Of a stretch of DNA of 38,985 nt, positions 35,546 through 38,985 are shown piece after piece. Made by a program: the position numbers and the translations under genes. Source of the DNA: an uncultured Lachnospiraceae bacterium. GTDB taxonomy: Bacteria > Bacillota > Clostridia > Lachnospirales > Lachnospiraceae. Each line of letters begins with the position of its first letter. Within the stretch, counting starts at the first letter, position 1. The stretch is from the NCBI GenBank assembly GCA_949743325.1, contig CATJTQ010000064.1, positions 1 to 38,985 of the forward strand. The letters run 5' to 3'. Under the pieces are notes generated by a model. The model was not told the origin of the DNA and did not search any database. It saw nothing but the letters and a program-made list of their open reading frames with translations.

Positions 35546-36361
35546 ATGAAATATAGATTGGAAGAATTATTGCCTATCGTTGCAAAATTAGCTGAAAAGT
35601 ATACTGCTTATGAAAGTACATCTATAACTTATGAAAAAGCGGAGCAATTTATGGAGGCAGTTATATATTGTATAAATGAAACAGCAATATATAACTGTTA
35701 TACAATAATTTCAGCAGAAAACATAACAGCACAGCAGGCATATGATACCGGCTTCAAATATGTTGAAGAGAAAACGAAAAAAGCCCTAGAACTATATAAT
35801 AATATTTCTGCTGATTTTACAGACTATGACAATGACTGTCTGAATGACACTTTTATCAAAGGCCTGCCGGAATTTTTCAAGTGGTATGATGTTAAATTTG
35901 AGCCTCAAAATACTATTTTAACATTAGATTACCCAGTCCTTAAAAATATAAATATGTACACAGGAATTGATAAAATTTATGAATTTATAAAATGTATCTA
36001 TCTGGAACAACAATTTTTAAATAGCTTTCCAAAAGATTATGTGACGAAAGTTTTATTAAAATACAACCCATATCCTCAAAATATAACCGACAACATATGC
36101 GAGATTGTTCTTTCAGCTGTTGTAGAACATATTTTAACTGAACAACATCTGACAAAGCATCATTTAAATACTCAAGATTACTTAAAATTACAATACATAT
36201 TTACACAAAACAGCATTGACGATATAAAAATTCAGATAAAAACCTCCGTCACTGAATTTATACAAAAGTATTGCAGTCACTGCAGAGAATTGTCTGAATA
36301 CCTGTTCAATTGTGTTGATGGAATTTTGCTTCGCAAAAGATTACAGTACATTTGTTCCTAA
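35546..36361 (+). CDS. Uncharacterised protein, second of a conserved pair (DUF6179-like)
   Basis: Mostly helical cytoplasmic protein of 271 residues, not recognised as any enzyme. The central segment KGLPEFFKWYDVKFEPQNTILTLDYPVL is the part I associate with DUF6179, a family that in Firmicutes genomes sits beside DUF6323; this is recollection and unverified. There are several cysteines near the end (CSHCRELSEYLFNCVDG), with no clear metal-binding spacing. The ATG is preceded by GAGGG at 9 nt. It is co-transcribed with the gene 12 bp upstream. The tight pairing suggests the two proteins form one complex; that is inference. Confidence 0.8.
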   Translation: MKYRLEELLPIVAKLAEKYTAYESTSITYEKAEQFMEAVIYCINETAIYNCYTIISAENITAQQAYDTGFKYVEEKTKKALELYNNISADFTDYDNDCLNDTFIKGLPEFFKWYDVKFEPQNTILTLDYPVLKNINMYTGIDKIYEFIKCIYLEQQFLNSFPKDYVTKVLLKYNPYPQNITDNICEIVLSAVVEHILTEQHLTKHHLNTQDYLKLQYIFTQNSIDDIKIQIKTSVTEFIQKYCSHCRELSEYLFNCVDGILLRKRLQYICS

Positions 36362-36371
36362 ATAACTTATT

Positions 36372-36412
36372 AAAAAAACTATTGCCCTGTTTCTAAAACG
36401 AATCAGGGCAAT
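36372..36412 (-). terminator. Intrinsic terminator of the leftward CRISPR transcript
   Basis: A 9-bp stem ATTGCCCTG / CAGGGCAAT with a 14-nt loop, followed on the minus strand by AG and seven Us (36372-36378). It should stop transcription leaving the CRISPR array. On the plus strand the hairpin may also help end the two-gene operon, although no U-run follows there. The 36413-36650 stretch between it and the array holds no gene or anti-repeat that I can see. Confidence 0.8.
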
Positions 36413-36650
36413 TACATATTCATACTATCTTCCGCAAATAAATAAGCTGTAAGATTTCCTTATAGAAACAACGTACAAATAAAAATTATAATTTCTCCTT
36501 CACTTATTGAAAATCTTTAAATTCGTTTAATTTTTCCAGAATCTTTTGTTTAATATTCTTCCACTAATTCTTAAAGCACTTTGCCTATATTCATTTCTTT
36601 GGTTATATAGTCCCTTACCTGACTCTCATTTATCTATAATGAAAGTTCTG

Positions 36651-36950
36651 GCTTTATTTACGATATTTTTTACATCATTCTCAAACCCAGAGAGTAAAAA
36701 TAAGGTAGTGGATATAGCTTGAATACCATACATTTTTACATCATTCTCAAACTTGTGCTTTTTCAACATTTCCCGAAAATACGCTTGAATACCATACTTT
36801 TTTACATCATTCTCAAACAACAAGGACATTATTTTCAACACGAGTATAGCTTGAATACCATACTTTTTTACATCATTCTCAAACTTTAAATGTAAACATA
36901 CCCCCATCTATTAAGCTTGAATACCATACTTTTTTACATCATTCTCAAAC
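36651..36950 (-). CRISPR. Type II-A CRISPR array, five repeats and four spacers
   Basis: 36-bp repeats lie at 36915-36950, 36849-36884, 36783-36818, 36717-36752 and 36651-36686, separated by four spacers of exactly 30 bp. The crRNA-sense repeat starts GTTTGAGAATGATG and ends GTATTCAAGC on the minus strand. The first three copies are identical. The fourth has one substitution. The last is degenerate at 8 positions, all in its 3' half, the usual mark of the leader-distal end. The leader is therefore on the csn2 side and transcription runs leftward. A 30-bp spacer is the standard length for II-A. No anti-repeat (tracrRNA) was found in the window. Confidence 0.97.
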
Positions 36951-37014
36951 CTCGAATTTAAAAATGAAATGCCATCATAAGCATAAAAGAAGATATTCAA
37001 ACATTTATTATTAT

Positions 37015-37031
37015 CACATATAGTATATGTG
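37015..37031. promoter_or_regulatory. Perfect palindrome in the CRISPR leader
   Basis: CACATATA-G-TATATGTG, a perfect dyad (19 bp with flanking T/A), lies 65 bp upstream of the first repeat and just past the likely start of leader transcription. It could be an operator or integration-host-type site. Confidence 0.55.
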
Positions 37032-37045
37032 AAAGATTTAAGCGA

Positions 37046-37074
37046 AATTTATTTGATTATAAATATGCTGTCAA
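37046..37074 (-). promoter_or_regulatory. Likely promoter of the CRISPR array
   Basis: Minus-strand TTGACA (37069-37074) and TAAATT (37046-37051) with a 17-bp spacer, in the gap between csn2 and the array. It would start transcription about 90 nt before the first repeat. Confidence 0.55.
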
Positions 37075-37090
37075 TAACATTGCATACAAA

Positions 37091-37774
37091 TTATAAATCA
37101 TCATAAAATATTTCACATCCATCGACATCAATTATATACCTAAGTAATTGTTTTGAAAAGTCTTTTTGACAATTTTCAATTAATAATATTGGTATATAAT
37201 TATAAGCAGCTGTCTCTATCAGTTGTTCTAATTGCTTATCACTTATATAACTTCTGATATTTACCAGAACAACTAACTTTTTCTGCATAATTTCCGCTGA
37301 TAATTTAATATATTGAATCAATCTCTCAAAAAAATCACCATCACACATTACTGATTTAACTCCAATAGCTTTAAATATATCAATAACATTTATCTCCATA
37401 TCAGTCTCCAACATATATGGGCTTAGCTGTTCAAGTGTCATAAAGTAATTCTGTAAATTTGCCATTGCTTCACGTGTCTGAATATACATCTCTTCCATAT
37501 ATGCCAAGGTTGACAATTCCATATAGAGTTTAGATAAAATTTTCTTATCGTTAATATTAATTGCATAAGGATTGATAATCACCTCCAATTCCTTTACGAG
37601 TTTTAATTCTCTGCCGTTATCAGATAATATAAAATCACCTTCATCGCCCTGATACTGTGCATATAACTCCTGAACATACTTAGAGAAAAGCGGCGGTGAC
37701 TCTATAATCCATTCTATAACACAATTGCTATCAAATGAAAAACAGCTCTCTAATTCAGCATGTACTAATTTCAA
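37091..37774 (-). CDS. csn2: CRISPR-associated protein Csn2 (type II-A)
   Basis: Ring-forming double-stranded-DNA-end-binding protein used with Cas1, Cas2 and Cas9 during spacer acquisition. The 227-residue length and the pattern fit Csn2: an N-terminal beta region (WIIESPPLFSKYVQELYAQYQGDEGDFILS), a helical arm (about 85-120), and a C-terminal part with KLVVLVNIRSYISDKQLEQLIETA and IPILLIEN. Csn2 defines subtype II-A. Its start overlaps the cas2 stop by 4 nt. It is less conserved than its neighbours, so position supports the call as much as sequence. Confidence 0.9.
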   Translation of the reverse strand: MKLVHAELESCFSFDSNCVIEWIIESPPLFSKYVQELYAQYQGDEGDFILSDNGRELKLVKELEVIINPYAININDKKILSKLYMELSTLAYMEEMYIQTREAMANLQNYFMTLEQLSPYMLETDMEINVIDIFKAIGVKSVMCDGDFFERLIQYIKLSAEIMQKKLVVLVNIRSYISDKQLEQLIETAAYNYIPILLIENCQKDFSKQLLRYIIDVDGCEIFYDDL

Positions 37775-38091
37775 AGAATCACCAACCTTTCATCACTGTC
37801 TAATATTTCACTCTTTACCTCACCAATAATTAAATCCATCTTGGCATACTGTTTTTCAGTGACAGTCAGAAGCTGTACCAACCCCTCTTTAGGGCTGTTT
37901 TTATGCACATTATCAACAATACTTCTGACTGCTGTTCCATTTAATGCCAATTTACAGTAAACAGATTCCTGCAGCATCATAAATCCGCTTTTTAGTAAAA
38001 ATTTTCGGAATGTAACATATGCATTTCGCTGCTCCCCTGTCATAACTGGCAAATCAAAAAAAACTAATACTCTCATAAATCTATAACTCAA
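37771..38091 (-). CDS. cas2: CRISPR-associated endoribonuclease Cas2
   Basis: Small ferredoxin-fold subunit of the Cas1-Cas2 integrase, 106 residues. The first strand MRVLVFFDLP carries the conserved Asp, and KFLLKSGFMMLQESVYCKL and LLTVTEKQYAKM match type II Cas2. The chosen start is a TTG at 38091, because the resulting MSYRFMR N-terminus is the one seen in type II Cas2 proteins. The ATG at 38076 would remove five residues. It overlaps cas1 by 11 nt and csn2 by 4 nt, so all are translated together. Confidence 0.94.
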   Translation of the reverse strand: MSYRFMRVLVFFDLPVMTGEQRNAYVTFRKFLLKSGFMMLQESVYCKLALNGTAVRSIVDNVHKNSPKEGLVQLLTVTEKQYAKMDLIIGEVKSEILDSDERLVIL

Positions 38092-38953
38092 TTTTATAAA
38101 ATTTCATAATAGAGCTGTCATTTTCATTTAGTGAATCAAAGACGCTTTTGCAATATATTTTAATTGCATTGTTGACATATTGAATTTTACCATCTATATA
38201 TACTTCCTGATTTAGTATATTAACAATATGCATCTTCTCATCATGACAAAACTGTGCTAAACGCATACTTTCCACTTCCCTGTCAACTAACATACGAAAT
38301 GGTTCCATTAAATCTGATGCAAGATTAAATTGATTAAACATATTATCATGGAACAGTCCAAGCTGAGTAATATAGCCATTTGATGTAATCTCTCTTGTAA
38401 ATGCAGAGAGAATAATAGAATAACCATAATTTAACGCAGCATTTACAATATTATCTGCTGTTCGTGTAAAATCAAGTCCAAACAGTGCATTAAAATACAC
38501 TTTAGCTGCATGACCTTCCCTGTTTGTCTCATCATTCCAGCCAATCTCTTTTATATAAGAATCTAACAGCTCCGCTTCCTCCTTCCTCAAATACTTTAGC
38601 AATTCACTCTGCTTTCTGATCTTCTCAGTTACAATCTCCGTCCACACAGCCTCTTTAATATTCTTACTCCACTGAATCTGTTTTCTTACCTTATTACTGG
38701 TATCATGACTGCCATAATAACTAATTAGTTCTGATGACGGATTCCTCTTTTCATCGCAGAAAATCACTTTTATCTTCTTCTTAGTCAACTCCGCAAGCAG
38801 ACTTGCCGTAAGCGATACCGCCGTAGATTCAATTAAAACGGTTGATATTTCACCCAGATGAATCTTCGTTATCTCCTCGCTGCGGACAACCATATAACCC
38901 AACTGATAATCAAGCTTTGCCCGTCTTGAGATAACTACAATACGCCAGCTCAT
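38081..38953 (-). CDS. cas1: CRISPR-associated endonuclease Cas1 (type II)
   Basis: Catalytic subunit of the spacer integrase, 290 residues, the type II length. The N-terminal beta domain (WRIVVISRRAKLDYQLGYMVVR) is followed by the helical domain. The metal-binding residues can be placed: the Glu in the EGHAAKVYF helix (about 145), His in LGLFHDNMFNQFNLASDLMEPFR (about 201), and the Asp/Glu of DLMEPFR. Its ATG overlaps the stop codon of cas9 (ATGA), which is the II-A gene order cas9-cas1-cas2-csn2. Confidence 0.96.
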   Translation of the reverse strand: MSWRIVVISRRAKLDYQLGYMVVRSEEITKIHLGEISTVLIESTAVSLTASLLAELTKKKIKVIFCDEKRNPSSELISYYGSHDTSNKVRKQIQWSKNIKEAVWTEIVTEKIRKQSELLKYLRKEEAELLDSYIKEIGWNDETNREGHAAKVYFNALFGLDFTRTADNIVNAALNYGYSIILSAFTREITSNGYITQLGLFHDNMFNQFNLASDLMEPFRMLVDREVESMRLAQFCHDEKMHIVNILNQEVYIDGKIQYVNNAIKIYCKSVFDSLNENDSSIMKFYKIEL

Positions 38954-38985
38954 ATTTTCTTTAAATCAATCTCTTGCTCATAAAT
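38950..38985 (-). CDS. cas9: 3' end of cas9 (partial)
   Basis: The last 11 codons and the stop of a frame entering from the right edge, reading IYEQEIDLKKI. The form IYE..IDL matches the C-terminus of Cas9 proteins (LYETRIDLSQL in S. pyogenes). The stop TGA overlaps the cas1 start by 4 nt. Position directly upstream of cas1 supports the call. The rest of cas9 and probably the tracrRNA lie outside. Confidence 0.85.
   Translation of the reverse strand: MYEQEIDLKKI

Noticed and set aside
36626-36907. 93-residue open frame on the minus strand with repeated FENDVKKYGIQA.
   Set aside because: It is the CRISPR array read in frame: a 36-bp repeat and a 30-bp spacer make a 66-bp period, a multiple of three. 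It has no coding meaning.
36361-37090. tracrRNA near the array.
   Set aside because: Neither strand holds a sequence complementary to the first half of the repeat outside the array. It probably lies on the far side of cas9.
1-38985. Mobile element or prophage island.
   Set aside because: No transposase, integrase, terminal inverted repeats, tRNA target or phage structural gene was seen. Gene content is mostly housekeeping and transport.

Overview
This is an AT-rich chromosomal window from a low-GC Gram-positive anaerobe, most likely a gut or rumen member of the Clostridia. The clues are strong GGAGG ribosome sites, near-consensus sigma-A promoters, several TTG/GTG starts, a YtrA-type GntR-ABC operon, NifS/NifU iron-sulfur genes, a bacteriohemerythrin, and two secreted enzymes with dockerin-type C-termini. 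Dockerins suggest a cellulosome-type cell-surface system. A GH95 glycosidase and a KDG-type sugar kinase fit a life on plant or host glycans. The species cannot be fixed from the sequence alone.

Layout. 1-5.7 kb (mostly minus strand): the start of a secreted protein, a secreted V8-like serine protease with two C-terminal repeats, a HIT protein, a flavodoxin-SCP2 fusion, a rhomboid protease and argJ. Between the argJ promoter and argJ lies a structured leader with an intrinsic terminator. 5.9-12.9 kb (plus): proS, an ABC-2 exporter pair, and a large GH95 enzyme ending in a dockerin. 13-18 kb: a permease-ATPase-GntR operon (minus) with a perfect palindromic operator, then corA and a chemoreceptor (plus). 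18-25.5 kb (minus): nifS-nifU-S66 peptidase-aroA, and an ABC exporter followed by a subtilase with a decayed dockerin. 25.7-29 kb: the sugar kinase (plus), bacteriohemerythrin, and trxA with a thioredoxin reductase-like flavoprotein that lacks recognisable NADPH motifs.

29-34.8 kb is a self-contained system. An MMPL/RND transporter and an 868-residue heptad-repeat lipoprotein (minus) are divergent from a TetR regulator (plus). The shared intergenic region has three copies of the palindrome TGACYAAAAGTCA, one of them inside the lipoprotein promoter. 35-36.4 kb (plus) holds two genes of uncharacterised families. 36.6 kb to the end is the 3' part of a type II-A CRISPR-Cas locus on the minus strand: the last 11 codons of cas9, then cas1, cas2, csn2, a leader with a palindrome, and a short array of five repeats and four 30-bp spacers. 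The body of cas9 and probably the tracrRNA lie beyond the right edge.

No rRNA, tRNA, insertion sequence or prophage gene was seen. The observations most worth following up are the argJ attenuator, the NADPH-motif-less TrxB, the three-operator TetR-MMPL-lipoprotein module, and the two dockerin-bearing secreted enzymes.
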